Of a DNA stretch of 64,000 nt, positions 33,491 through 45,692 are shown piece after piece. The notes below the pieces were generated by a model. That model ran no database searches. It was given only the letters and a program-made list of their open reading frames with translations, and had not been told where the DNA came from. Positions within the stretch are counted from its first letter, which is position 1; every line of letters starts with the position of its first letter. Source of the stretch: Prosopocoilus inquinatus (Eukaryota; Arthropoda; Insecta; Coleoptera; Lucanidae); the NCBI GenBank assembly GCA_036172665.1, contig CM069875.1, positions 25,637,806 through 25,701,805 on the forward strand. Reading direction: 5' to 3'. The position numbers and the translations under genes were made by a program.

Positions 33491-34460
33491 CTGGGTGGAA
33501 AGTTTCAAACCCGAACATAGCAAACTTGTATTGAAAACTATGTTTCTGTGAATTGCTGCTCGCCGTTTGAAGATACACAAATGGTAATGGTATTAAAGAA
33601 AAGAGAAAATTATGGACAATATTATGGTGTTAAAATTATTCGTAAATATGAATACTTTCGGAATATAAATAAAATTTTCAAATTTTAAACGAAAAATTTA
33701 GCCGCCTAATGTCAGGTTTTAAACTTTCAGTTGCCTCAATTAATGGAAAATAATTCATACGTCAGTTAAAAAGTATTATGAATTATTGTACAGAGCAAAT
33801 AATAGGTAGGTACTCTTGTCGTTTAAGTTACAACATTCTTTCTTTATTAGAATGATAATTGTATTCTACGTCGTTGTATACAAAAATACTGTTGTTTCTG
33901 TTACTATCAATAAACTTGAAATGATGCCATGGGCAATTAATACCGACACATGTCGATACTAAATCAGTTTTAAATTCAATTGTAGTAAGAATTAAATAAG
34001 TTTCACACTGTTCAAGAATAAGTAACACACAACTGTAAATAACATTAAAAAAAAACATCAATTCCACAAATCCAGCTTCCATCATCATTGTATTGAAATT
34101 AACAAGAATAGTAGGAAAGTATTTTGTGAAGCAATGCAGGAACAAAGAAATAAATCCTAACAGTTTTTTATCGTTAGTATGCTACACAGATGAATGGAAT
34201 TTTATTGTGAATAGCATATTATACAAAATTGTGGTTACTGAATTGCAAACTTCAAATCTGAATTTGAAATTTAAAAATTTAATTTCTATTTCAAAGTATT
34301 ACACAATAGGAATAATTTTAACACGATAACATTGACCTTTATTTTATCTTTCACTTAATATTATTGCCATTTTTGTATCTTTAAATGGCGAGCAGTAATC
34401 TGCAGAAACGTAGTTCTCAATGGAACTTTACTATGTTCGGGTTTGAAACTTTCCACCCGG
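33491..34460. mobile_element. TIR element with ~105-bp inverted ends (TA target)
   Basis: The left end CTGGGTGGAAAGTTTCAAAC is mirrored by GTTTGAAACTTTCCACCCGG at the right end. The match continues through CGAACATAG and the GCTCGCCGTTTGAAGATACA block (inverse at 34,365-34,390). TA lies on both sides. The middle is open on the minus strand for about 105 codons (33,828-34,145, hydrophobic in its first half) without an ATG or a known domain. Confidence 0.7.
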
Positions 34461-34469
34461 TATACGTAA

Positions 34470-36130
34470 CAGGCAAATGGTTACTTTAAAACAAATAGCA
34501 TACAAATAGAATTTACAAAAATATGTATAATTGGTTTTCAAAAGTAACATGTACGCACATAAACTCACTTAATTTGTAATATATTCGAAACAAAATACTA
34601 TTCTACCAAGTCAAATACTCTTTACCTTGGAAAATAGTCTATAAAGAAAAACGAGCTTTAGAAAGTCAGTTGCCCAGGCAAATAGTATTTGCCCAGTCAA
34701 AGACTATTTGTCTAAAATAATATTTGCATGCGACATATACATACATACGTGCAAATTCGTTAACTCGTATCTAAGTTATCTAAAATTTTTAGTTCTTATA
34801 CGAAAAGCATACATTTCGTTCGATAAGGCGACGTACACAGATTCGAACATGATTAATGTTCGAAAAATCTTACATAAACCGTAACGTACCAGGAGACTTT
34901 AGAAATCGTTTCGCCGAAAACCTAGCACCGCACAAAAGCATAAAAAACTAGATAGTTCCAAGTAGCAGTTCGTCAATTTTATTATTTTCTTTCTCATTTC
35001 GTCGTAAACGTTTCACTGAATAGATGATGGCAAGTCGTTTCTGCAGCGTGAAAACGCGCTCTCCGGAAACAATCCTAACACGTCGGCTCTTTGTAATTTT
35101 ATAGTTGGTATTGTACGTACGAGAAAATATGTGTATGACGGAGAAGTTTTAGCAAACTTTTATGGTATGCCAACTATTTGCTAACAGCAATCCATAATTA
35201 TACATAGTCGTCCTAAATAAACAAAGTCTGAGTTTTCAACTCGAACTTTCCAGACTGAAAAATTTGCATTTGCGTTTTCGCATCCTACTAATAAAACCGA
35301 TGTAATAAAAAAATTATACAAGGAAATTCAGGAGACCCGCTCGTTAAAAGTTTGGAAGTTACGGACTTCCCTACTGAAAGTTTGAACTTTTTAAAAAAGA
35401 TGGCAGTACCTCCGAAACGGTTAATTTTTCTTGTATCACATGTTGTTACAACTTCTTTTTTTTTGAAAATTTGAGGATAATTCAAAAATGAAATAAAAAA
35501 TGTGATATTCCATTTAAAAGAAGAAAGTTGCCAACAACTTCCGGTATAAACGGAAGGGCTCGAAAATTAGAAATATTGTACTTTAACAGATCCTTATCAC
35601 TAATAATAACTGCAACATATGAAATAGAAATTCAAAGGAGAAATCCGTAAATTTTTAATGAAACAGTTGCTTGAATCATCCTGTATAATACATATACAAT
35701 ATAATCGCGAACGAATTATACGGGATGATTGCAAAAAAAGAACTAATTAGACGAAAGTGTACCGAATAAAGAAATAGGAAAATCATTTCGAATCTCTAAG
35801 ATTGGCAGGAGGACACAGAAACAGCAAAAATCAACAAGAATAAATCAAAAACAAAACGTCACTCAATGAAAGCTAAATATGAATAATTGTTATTGAAATG
35901 AAAATTGAAAAGGAAACTGTAAGAAATAAGAATTACTGATTGTAACCGTAACAAGTCATTGTTTAAAACTTTAAAGTCAAATTATGTAGTCGCATTTATT
36001 TATATTTTTAAATTAGAATTAGGAGGCTCCGTTTGAAAATCTCTTATATTAAATTAACTTAAGCACTACTTTAATAGCAATATTCGCCTAATTCTGTTGG
36101 TATTGTCAAGAAAAAAATAAAGTGAATGAA
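34470..36130. other. No gene recognised
   Basis: AT-rich with a less AT-rich island at about 34,980-35,110, where a 26-codon frame from ATG 35,024 ends in a stop without convincing splice sites. No repeat structure was identified. Confidence 0.35.
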
Positions 36131-36136
36131 TAGCTA

Positions 36137-36868
36137 GGCGCCTCCACCATGTCACGATAAGTAGAAAATAATTTGTTTGTTAAACTATATTCGGCACACT
36201 TCAACGCTTTTATGGGGGTTTATTTAAAAACTACTAACTTACATTTAAACACTAGACTTAAATTGGAATTAAAATAAATGTTAAGTCGATGTTAAATTAT
36301 CCTTGCATAATCGAGTTTATGGTTCATCATTTTAAAACTGAACATAATTAATTCTGTATTAAGTTTCTCCTTAGAAACATTCACTTGTAGAGTCACTCGC
36401 ATGAAGATTATTTCTCATTTCTACAAATCAAAGTCTACTCGCTACTGACTTATCACTGACTGCCATTGAATTACAAATTTCCCTTTCATACCACCCGTGG
36501 CGGATGCTACAAAGTGCGTTTTCTAATAGTTAGGGTCTTAAAGTTAATATATAGATACTGTCAGCATCTCGACGAAAAACATTTAATGATCGAATACATT
36601 AATTGCTTTGAACGAAACATGAACCGCTAGCGCAGCATAGCAAGTAGTTTCAACAATTTAAATTTCCACTGCCAGCATGAAATCCCCTCACGTCGATCTT
36701 GCCTACGTTCTGAAGACCAAAAAGGACTATGACCTGCAAGGTAAGTAGCTGGCGGCAATTCCTGCTAGACAATAACCTGAGTCGATGACCGTACTTCTGG
36801 AATTGTAACTAAAGAATTTTGTCAATTTAAACCTAAAATACGCGTATTGAATTTTGTGTAAAATTTGT
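36137..36868 (+). repeat. Dispersed repeat R1, copy 2
   Basis: Homologous to 2,874-3,352 in the same orientation, sharing GGCGCCTCCACCATGTCAC at its start and ACTGTCAGCATCTCGACGAA, GAACCGCTAGC and TTTTGTCAATTTAAACC farther on. About 250 bp near 36,280-36,530 have no counterpart in copy 1. Confidence 0.6.
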
Positions 36869-38264
36869 ATGCGGGACCCATGTGTAATACAATTTACGAA
36901 CACAGAGAGTCGGTCAAATGGGAAAGGTCTACATTTATATCTTCACGGAATGTGCACAAAATATAGACACTTAGGTTATTATCCAAAAAGGTAGAGAAAT
37001 AAAAGATAGAGAAAAATCCTTATATACATAAATATGGCTTTCAGAAAGATGAAAAAGTTTCATATAAATTAAATGGTTAATGATAAAGATTCAGAGCTGC
37101 CAGATTTTGTATACTTTAGAAAATTTAAAAAATTTGAACTTATGATAAATTATATGATAAATTTAAACATTTCAAAGAAAAGTATTTTGAAGAAGTGGCT
37201 AAACTGTTTATACAAAATGATCTTGCCAGCTGATTATTTTACATTTAATTTGCATTTTTTATTGGGCCTTGTTTTGGTTTATTTTACTTTTCAATGATCA
37301 TGTTCAACGCAAATATAAAGTAGCTATATCCAGTTGCACCGACGTTGATTAAAGTTAATCTCGAAACGACGGTGCAACTTAACCCTAATCTTGCGTTATT
37401 TTTTCCAAAAAAAATAACAACATTCATTTATTTATTCATATTTTTTTTTGTTAAGATTGCCGTATTTAACTGCTGTTTCAGTCTCAATTTGAGTCAAAAA
37501 CGTGAACCATAACCAAAACCGACTCATCGAAGTGTACTAAAAACAGACTATAGTTTGGAGTTGATCCAAATAACAAAAAAGTAACTAATTGAAAACCAAG
37601 GAACTTGTGGTTTTGCAGTGAGACAGTTTGAAAAGCGGCTAATTATTTTGTATTAAATAGTATTAATATTATGCAGATGTAATAAACGTATTTGTAACCC
37701 GCAAATAATTTTAAGCGATTTCTTAAATGCATTGTTCCAATTATATTGTTTATCAACGTATGCAATTTTTTGATGTTACGGTCTCCAATTCTAGACTTCT
37801 TCTGAAAATTTTATAGCAATGAATAATTCGAATGTAGAATTCGGAACAGTACTACTATACCGTAGGCGATTTAAAATTTGAGCGAAAAGTGATTCGTCTG
37901 ATCCAGAATAAACTTTTGCAAACTTTCGTACGATAACTCGTGCAAATAATAAACAATAATTTTCGTATTCAAAATTAAGTCCACTGTAGCCCGCTTCCTT
38001 AACTTATTGAAACATGTCGAAAAAAAAATATTAACTAAAACAGAAACACAAAATTTTCACAATTTTCTCAATTATACATATTTCATACTATAATATAAAT
38101 ATTAGAATAAAAGCGTTGAAGTGATTTCAAAGAGAATTAAAAACGTGGAAGATTTTTGTTCTTGGGAAAAAAAAGTGTGAAAATATGAATCGTAAATTAA
38201 TCTTTATGTTGTATGTTTGTTAAATTAAATCCCACTAATATTATTGCAAATTAAATTGTACGAT

Positions 38265-38570
38265 TATAATACAAAAACACTAGAAATATTATGTAATGCT
38301 AAACACAATACGACGCGATACGAAAAATCCCCTGACTATATATGTTGTAAAGTATATAATAAGTTAAGTCTTCACCTCAGAAATGTTGCAAATATAAAAT
38401 TATTTAAAAAATAATTAAAAAATTTTCCATTAAGTGAAGCTTACTATTCATTAATGGAATATTTCGACAATGTTTGTTAATATGTGTTACAATTGTATGT
38501 AATGTTTATTTTTTAGGTTGACATGTCCTCTATCAGTGTTTGTTCTTCATGGACGAATAAAGCTTATTAA

Positions 38571-38601
<31 letters not shown>

Positions 38602-38606
38602 TGCTA
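38265..38606 (+). mobile_element. LINE 3' end with (ATT)n tail
   Basis: The frame reads NTTRYEKSPDYICCKVYNKL, LHLRNVANIKLFKK, an in-frame stop, then LKNFPLSEAYYSLMEYFDNV. This is the usual end of a Jockey/CR1-group reverse transcriptase protein. The 3' UTR ends with AATAAAGC and a long (ATT)n tail at about 38,566-38,602. Immediately downstream (38,605-38,700), short TAAGTTCTTTG repeats and a second ATTATT tail suggest another truncated LINE end. Confidence 0.65.
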
Positions 38607-38789
38607 TTTTGCTAATTTTTTAAGTTCTTTGACAAAAATGTAAGTTCTTTGTAAAAATTTAAGTTCATTGTATTTGAATTTGAATAATAAATCTATTATT
38701 ATTAAATTTCTTCTGGTAAAATAGTCAAAAGAGCATTCCCCTCAAAATCTTACAGGAAACTACAGTACTTGTACTTATCGATTGCTTTA

Positions 38790-39130
38790 AAACTAACTTT
38801 CCTAGAAGAGTCTGTATGCAATTCGTGTAATGAATACCAGGTAAAATATTCAACGACATTGAAGTGTTCACTAAAAAACTTTCGAAACTTTCACCGTCAG
38901 CATTCAAGGAACAAACTCCACTCGAAAGTTTTACTGCCCTTCCATTTACCTAGTTTAAAATAACTTCAGATCGTAGAAGTTCTTTGGGAAACCCTTAAGT
39001 TCGACGGCGCGACGTTACACTACACAAAAGAATTCTGAAATTAATTCTTTGATGATTTCTTTAAACGGTAACAAAGTAAAAGCGGTCTTCTTTAAATACT
39101 GGAAAACTACATAATTTTTAAATGTTACAT
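38790..39130 (+). repeat. Dispersed repeat R2, copy 1
   Basis: Shares CTTTCGAAACTTTCACCGTC, the GAAAGTTTT-GCCCTTCCAT stretch and a more diverged downstream part with 43,720-44,105, in the same orientation. No domain was recognised. The apparent frames on both strands are short. Confidence 0.55.
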
Positions 39131-39719
39131 TGGACAAAAAATAAACAATTAGTAATAAATGTAATGTGATAAAATTAGCTGCATTCTTTTGCTTAGCAAT
39201 TAGCAATTCAGTCCAAACAAAACATAAAAATAGTTTGATTCGAAGAGGGAAGGGGATTATCAATCCGGACTGAAATTTCAAAGAAAGGGGGGTTTAGTCC
39301 ATTTGCAAAAGAACGTCTGTCTTTGAAACTAAAGGCGTTTGGACTACGTTTTTATGAGCTAAAAAAAGCACCTATTATGTATCGAGAGGACATGGTGCAA
39401 GATTGACAGGTATATCGACGAACACAACTCAAACGTGAAATACATATGCCCGGGTATAAATGTAATAGGAGAAGGAAAACAGTATAAAATGATAGCCTCC
39501 AGGGAATTAAATTAGTTCTTACGTAAATTTATTTATCTTTTCAATTAAATTTTATTTTATTTTATTTTTATTTTTAATGAGTATGCATTTTTCGGTCACA
39601 GCTAATTTAAGTAATTGCATTTTTCAGAGAATTCTTGCATTTTAAAAGAAAAATAAGGATGTTCTTATTTGAACTTAAGATAAGAAAATTTTAACGTTTA
39701 TGTTCTAAATCTAGAATTC

Positions 39720-40050
39720 AACTACAAAAAAATTACAGTCACAAATGCACGAGTTGGTATCACGAAATGTTCAAAGTCAACTCGAGGTCAAAAAAATTTA
39801 AAAAAATTTATCACGATAGGCACTTTTCCAAGTCAGACCAACCCGACCGAACTCGACCTAACTTGACCGATTGATTTACTGAAGTAAGCCAAATCATTAA
39901 AAAATAAAGCTGGAAAGTTAAAAATGTTAAAATTAAATTTAAAAAAGTCAACTGAAGACCAACCCAACCCAACTGGAATTAGAAAAAGTCTCTTTAAAGT
40001 CAACTGACCCAACCAAGCTCAACGTAACTGAATCAAAACAAAAAATTATA
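39720..40050 (+). repeat. Satellite related to the 32.4-kb array
   Basis: Repeated AACCCAACCCAACT and TCAACTGACCCAACC words plus AAAGTTAAAAATGTTAAAAT stretches resemble the ~119-bp satellite at 32,370-32,900. Unit boundaries are too degenerate to fix. Confidence 0.4.
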
Positions 40051-40079
40051 AATTAAAAAGGCGATTGTTATGGATAAAC

Positions 40080-40860
40080 GAAAGTTAATCCCTAAGTTCA
40101 AACAAAATAAATACTTGTCAAAAAGAAAACAAAAGACTATTGGCCTGTTCAAAATAGATTGGTGTGAACTATTCTGATTTTTGAGAGATGATTACCGCAA
40201 AAAGAAAAGACGCTCAACCAGTTAAAAATATGTAGATTGACATGGAATATTTTCAGAGTATGGAGAGACGATTACCAAGAAACAAAAGAAGATCGACCAG
40301 GCCATGAGAGTCGATGGCGAAGATTATCGATCGCCCGTAGATGCTAAATTCAAACAAAATAAAGAAGAAATATAACGATAATGAAAAAATACTTGTCGAA
40401 AAACAAAGCAAAAGAACGATTGGCCTGTTGTAAATTCCAATGACTTTAAAATAAACAAAGTAAAAACAAAGCGGCGCAAATACGTATTCATGACGAAACA
40501 AAAGACAATCGACCAGTTAAAAATGGAATATACATATATTCTGAGTTTCAAGAGACGATTATCAAAAATACAAAAGACGATCGGCCAGTCGATAAAAGTC
40601 GTCAAACAAATGATAATCGCCTGTAGTTGCTACGTTTAAGTTAAATAGAGGAAAAAAAGTAAAAATAATGCGCAGATATATGTTGAAAAACAAAAGACGA
40701 TCGGCCGGTAGTCGGCACGAGTAAAATCGAACAAAATACATGTTTCCGGTCAACTTTTATGAACTCTAGCGCGGCATTCAACATAAAGAGTGTGACACTG
40801 CGATCTCTAATCAAAGGAAATTGACGAGATTTATCGCCGGGCGAACGTTTACTTTTGTGC
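40080..40860 (+). repeat. Degenerate tandem array with AAAAGACGATCG words
   Basis: ACAAAAGACGATCG(G/A)CCA-type words recur (near 40,130, 40,280, 40,500, 40,570 and 40,695), with GCCTGT and TTACCAAGAAAC words between them. This is a diverged relative of the arrays at 4.6 and 20.7 kb. The several overlapping minus-strand frames (40,253-40,862) arise from the low-stop composition of the repeat and are not genes. Confidence 0.5.
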
Positions 40861-40929
40861 AACCATAAGAACGTAAGATGAAATCGATTTCCAAACAGAT
40901 TTTTTGAGCGATTTATTAATTAGGTTTAT

Positions 40930-41360
40930 GCACTTAGTAAATTTTACATGAATTCGCAATGTTGCGTAAGTGACAAGTCTGTGTCGCATAAGTGACGTGA
41001 AATTTTTCGATTTATTTTATTACTGCTAAGAATATATTGATTTAATCCAAATCTGTACATCATTAAGCTAGTATTTTATACTTCCAACAATGTCACTGGA
41101 TTTTTTTAAACAATTACATAGTTTCAAACAAAATAGCAGTTTTTAAAAACGTTCTTTAACTTAGATTGCACCGCTTAAGTGACGGTGATTATAAAAAATT
41201 AATGATGAATACAGTGAAATGTCACTTTAAACTTTCACCACTAAACTGTTCTTTGGTGTCTTCAAATAAAGACACCCTTAAAATAGTTGAAACTTATTAA
41301 ATGATAAAACTCAGAAAGCACGCTACGATTGTCGCGTAAGTGATATTGCAGTTTCCCAGA
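40930..41360. repeat. Cluster of CGTAAGTGAC-like motifs
   Basis: (T/C)(G/C)(C)(G/A)TAAGTGA words occur at about 40,963 (TTGCGTAAGTGACA), 40,986 (TCGCATAAGTGAC), 41,175 (GCTTAAGTGACGG) and 41,335 (TCGCGTAAGTGA), in one orientation. The repetition is too regular for chance, but spacing varies and no element boundary was found. Confidence 0.35.
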
Positions 41361-41562
41361 AAACTTCCGTTACAGATTTTGCAAAACTCGTGTATTATAG
41401 GATATCCACGTCCCCTCTGTCTGGAATGTTCCTGGCCTTGTGTACACTGAAGGCGGTTTCCTTCAATCTCTCCAATTACTTATTTTACAAAAAAAAATGT
41501 TTCAAATTAAAGCTATTTGGCATCATGTGGAGCGTATTTTAAAATTAGTTTTGTGTATACAG

Positions 41563-41740
41563 AGTGTTCCGTATGGTCTGAGCGTAATATCACTTCGTTA
41601 CTTTAAATGGAATATCCTACATATTTTTTACATTTTCGGATTCCAGACTGAATTTTAATTGACTTTGCGTACACACATAGAGTCTAATCTAAACCGTTTT
41701 CGCATTATTCAACTTAAAAAAAAAAATATATCGCTATTTC
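41563..41740 (-). repeat. Second copy of the window-start TIR element
   Basis: Reverse complement of about 100-260, starting TACAGAGTGTTCCGTATGG and including CATTTTCGGATTCCAGACTG and AACCGTTTTCGCATTATTCA. The frame at 41,440-41,658 overlaps it and is not a gene. Confidence 0.55.
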
Positions 41741-43003
41741 AATACTTCCGCTATTACTGGCAAAAATCAAAACATAGAAACAAGAAATAGTTTGGAACGA
41801 GAGAACGCAAGAGTTAGGAATAAATGTGTTTATATCAAATAGAACCAAATATCTTGGAGAAGTTACATAAAATAGAGATTAGTCTGTACTACTATGTGTA
41901 TATGGGTCACCTTTATTTTAGAATTGGGCAGATATGATATTTGAATCAAATTCCGTTATTGGCATTCAACTGAACATCGAATTCAACTGTGTTGGTACAA
42001 CCAGACCTTAGTTATACATAAACGGTTTCAATTTAGAATACACAAGAATTAATTTTTGAAATGCCTCTGATAAATTACCAATCAGATACTTATTCTGAAT
42101 CACCCTGTGTAAGCAGTTGAAAAGCGGAAAACAGGATCATGAAAATGGCATGACTCTTGTTGGGTCTTAAAAACGAAGGTACTTAGTTTTAGTTAAGAAT
42201 CTGTCCTATTCTCATCAATCACAGATAACATTGTAGCAATCTAAACAAGAAACACATAATAAATTATAAATATGGTATGGTATACTACTGTCGAAAACTT
42301 TTAAGACGAAAAGCAGTAAATCTGTTGGAATTTGAGCCTTATTGAAATAGCCCGTCTGAATTTAGAACCTTCTGCATTCGAGCCTCCCCGTTTCTCTCTC
42401 CCTCTCTTGACCAGGGGATGAGCAGAGTCATAAAAGTCATTCACGAGAGCAGGTAATCTGTTAAGCATTGAATAAGGAAATTCCAGGTAATGAGAACTGT
42501 GTAATTTGTAATGTATTATGACAGTAATTATTAATAAAATTAATTCAGGTATATAGTTATATTTTGTGAAGTCGTGTTTAATTTGTTAATTGTTTTTAGT
42601 TTAATGTTAATAAAAATAATACCTACCCAGGTTTTGTTATATTCTGTTTTTTTATGATTCAATTTAGATTTTCATATTTAAATTGTTAACAAAATTGAAA
42701 GATATTAAATCAAAATGTTTTAAACTGCCATAAGTTCGGAATGTATTTAAAATTAAATTTAAGTTTGAACGTGTTATTGTTGTTGAATAATAAATAAACG
42801 AAGTGATCAGAAAAGGAAAATACTTTTTATGTTTCATGTGTTGCAATTAAGAATTTCCAACGTTAATTTAGATCAAACTATTATACAGAGTCAAACAAAA
42901 CGAGTTAAATAAACCAAAATTATTCTATTATCCTATTTTTTCTGTATAAATCGAATGAGTAACAAAGTATTTTTAATGACAGATTAATTTTTAATTGGAC
43001 TTA

Positions 43004-43123
43004 TGGCCGTTTTCATAATCAGACTTTAAGGAAGCATTAAGTCAATTTAAGAATGGGGAAACAAATGTAATTTTTTTAGGTTAAAATAACTTTAAAATTA
43101 AAGTCCTATTATGAAATCGGACC
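43004..43123 (-). mobile_element. MITE M1, copy 1 (TTA target)
   Basis: The 120-bp element has inverted ends GGCCGTTTTCATAATCAGAC and TCCTATTATGAAATCGGACC and is flanked by TTA (43,001-43,003 and 43,124-43,126). It matches 45,565-45,689 in reverse complement over its whole length. Harbinger-like by its target site. Confidence 0.75.
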
Positions 43124-43719
43124 TTACTGTTATATTAATTAATTCATGAAAACGTATGATAAAGAATATTCTTAAAAGTGATGCAAATTTCTGTTCATGA
43201 AACTGGGAATTTAAATACAAATTAAGGAATTTAAGCATCTAATAAGAAAATGAAAATTAATACTAAGCAGGATATTGTCCCTAATAATTAATCCTGTTTA
43301 ATTATCTTGCGCAGGAAGGATTTTATACCTCTACATCCTATTACATTTGTAAAATGGTATTCTGGAAAATTTCCAGTAATACCGCGTATTGCGAACTAAT
43401 TATCTTTAGGTATTGAACAATTTCTTGTGTCGGAAAGTTTTGTTTAATTTCGTTGTGAAATGGAACGCAGAACACATACTACCGAAAGAGATAATCAGTC
43501 CATTGTATGTATATTGTCATAGGACCAGCGATACCTGTTATTATTACTGGAAACCGTAACCAATATTCATTTATTAGGCTTGCCGCCGGCCGTACCATAA
43601 AAGCAGGTCAGCCGGCTGAATGTTTTTAAGGTTCATAATTGCAAAGCATGGATATTCGTACGGCCAGGGGTATTTCATTTCGTCTTCAAACTTTTCGACA
43701 CCACCGTACACGTTTTCAA

Positions 43720-44105
43720 TTTAAGACTAACTTTCTTATTGTTAAAAACTCAACCGTTTTAAATTTAAAACTAGTGTTCTCGATTTGGGTAACAATTACC
43801 AGCAAAAATATTCAGCGTGCAGTTCACTAAAAACCTTTCGAAACTTTCACCGTCAGCATTCAAATAAGAAACTCCACTTGAAAGTTTTGCAGCCCTTCCA
43901 TGTCCCGAGTTTAAAATAGCTTCGGATGTTAACAAAACTTTCCAAACACTTAAGCCTGACGGTGATAAAAAAACGTAATATTAATTATTCAAAAAATTAC
44001 CGACGGCTTTTTCAAACGACAATATACAGAAACGGTCATCTTCAAATTACAAAACTAGTTTTTTGAAAATTTGTCCAATATGGCAGTTTACAGGACATAA
44101 ACTTA
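43720..44105 (+). repeat. Dispersed repeat R2, copy 2
   Basis: Same orientation as 38,790-39,130, with the strongest match over CTTTCGAAACTTTCACCGTC and weaker similarity on both sides. Confidence 0.55.
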
Positions 44106-44154
44106 TACTGGTTGTTGATTAAAATTCAGAACAAAGAAATTCAATCAAATGTTA

Positions 44155-44195
44155 TTTGTTCGCTCTAGCCTCCGCAAGAGACTAGAGCGAACAAA
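44155..44195. repeat. Perfect 14-bp hairpin
   Basis: TTTGTTCGCTCTAG (44,155-44,168) is exactly complementary to CTAGAGCGAACAAA (44,182-44,195), with a 13-nt loop. No T-run follows and no element boundaries are visible. It may be a very small inverted-repeat relic. Confidence 0.5.
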
Positions 44196-45564
44196 GGCCT
44201 GCTGCATCTCTTCTACTTGCCTCTATCGTTTTTGCCTATTGTATTACCTATGTTCTCTCGTCACAACGACGACCGGTATGTTAAAAAGCGAATTTCGACA
44301 GGAGTCGCCGCGGATATTCAACATCCACTCCACGTAGGTACTAATAATAAAACATAGATATTTCCTTTTCGTCCTTTATTCCTTTTTCTGTGAACTTAAT
44401 TATTTGCAAATAACTGTATACGAAACAAGTACGCCAAATAAAATTTTCGAGATAGATTCGTGATTGAGGACGAGGCGGCGAAGGAGCCAAATCCAAATCC
44501 AATCCAAAAATTCTAATTGCGTTGCGCGCAATGGCGTAACTAGAAGTCAGGCCGCCGGATAGCAAAATTTTGACTAGCGCCTTTGAACAAGTAAATTCAC
44601 ATTTTGAAAAAGAGATACTATTCATATGTGACAGAAGTGATAAGAACTGTCAAATTTTTAAGTTAAGAAAGCTAAAATCTGAACAATTTGACGTATCATA
44701 TGCATTTATACAAGTTTGGTATTTAAAATAGGTTGTTATTGAGGTTTTGTTTCATAAACATAAAAAATCGTGTTGAAATGTCAACTTTAATAAATCGAAA
44801 TCTTACAGCAACTCTTCTTGCTGTCCAAACTTTAGACGACAGTCTTTTGTCAAAATAAATACGATTTATGAACAGTAAAATTTATAAATAGTTTAAACAG
44901 GGACATCCTACGATCACTTTTTGACCTGAAAAAACGATATACAACAAAATTTTTTAGTAAAATTTATATTAAACTTATTTCAAAAATATTAAAACGAGGT
45001 TTACATTCTAAAAATAATAATTTTTTGATTTTATTAGTCGCTACTGTACCTCTGTGGAAACCGGTTAAAAGAACTGTTGATGCTACAAAACTACTACTAC
45101 TACTTGTTTGACAGACATTTGACGTAACTTCATAATTGTAGGTTATGTGAATACAATTATGTTGTAGTACTGCAACCGAATGTATTTTGTTGATTTATTT
45201 ATTTGACAGATTTTTGACGTTACGTCAAGAGCGACAAGATTGTACGTTATGTCAATACTATTTGAGTGTATATTAAGCTAAATCCAATTAAATTATTATA
45301 TTGTAACATAAAAATTATATGAGATAAATTAGTTAGAAATATCCAGCGTTCTAATTGGAATTTGAAATATCAAACGACACTTGTCAATGACGCTGTCACA
45401 CGACGGCTGTCATTGTTAAGTTGTAAAATATATCGGTTACTTTCATATAACGTGATGTGCTTATTGAAAGTTTTAACAATTAATTGAAATTCAAATTTTA
45501 GAATCGCTGGCGACTTAGAAGTTGTAATTCAGCAGCAGGCTATGATAGTGGAAATTGGATATAA

Positions 45565-45689
45565 GGGCCGATTTCACAATAGGACTTTAAATTTAAAGTT
45601 ACTTTAACCTAAAAAAATACATTTGGTTCCCTATTCTTAACGTGATTTTAAATTAAAGCTTCCTTAAAGTCTGATTATGAAACCGGCCT
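45565..45689 (+). mobile_element. MITE M1, copy 2 (TAA target)
   Basis: Starts GGGCCGATTTCACAATAGGA and ends TCTGATTATGAAACCGGCCT, flanked by TAA (45,562-45,564 and 45,690-45,692). It is the inverse of 43,004-43,123. Confidence 0.75.
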
Positions 45690-45692
45690 TAA

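Noticed and set aside
35024..35104. 26-codon frame starting with two ATGs in a GC-richer island
   Set aside because: It ends in a stop with only a weak GTAATT donor before it and has no partner exon.
40253..40862. Four overlapping minus-strand frames of 60-90 codons
   Set aside because: They lie in a degenerate tandem repeat whose AAAAGACGATCG units are poor in minus-strand stops, and no frame shows a known motif.
44341..44625. 94-codon minus frame
   Set aside because: Part of it overlaps a CAATGGCGTAACTAG stretch that looks like the end of a repeated element, and the rest has no domain. I could not support it as an exon.
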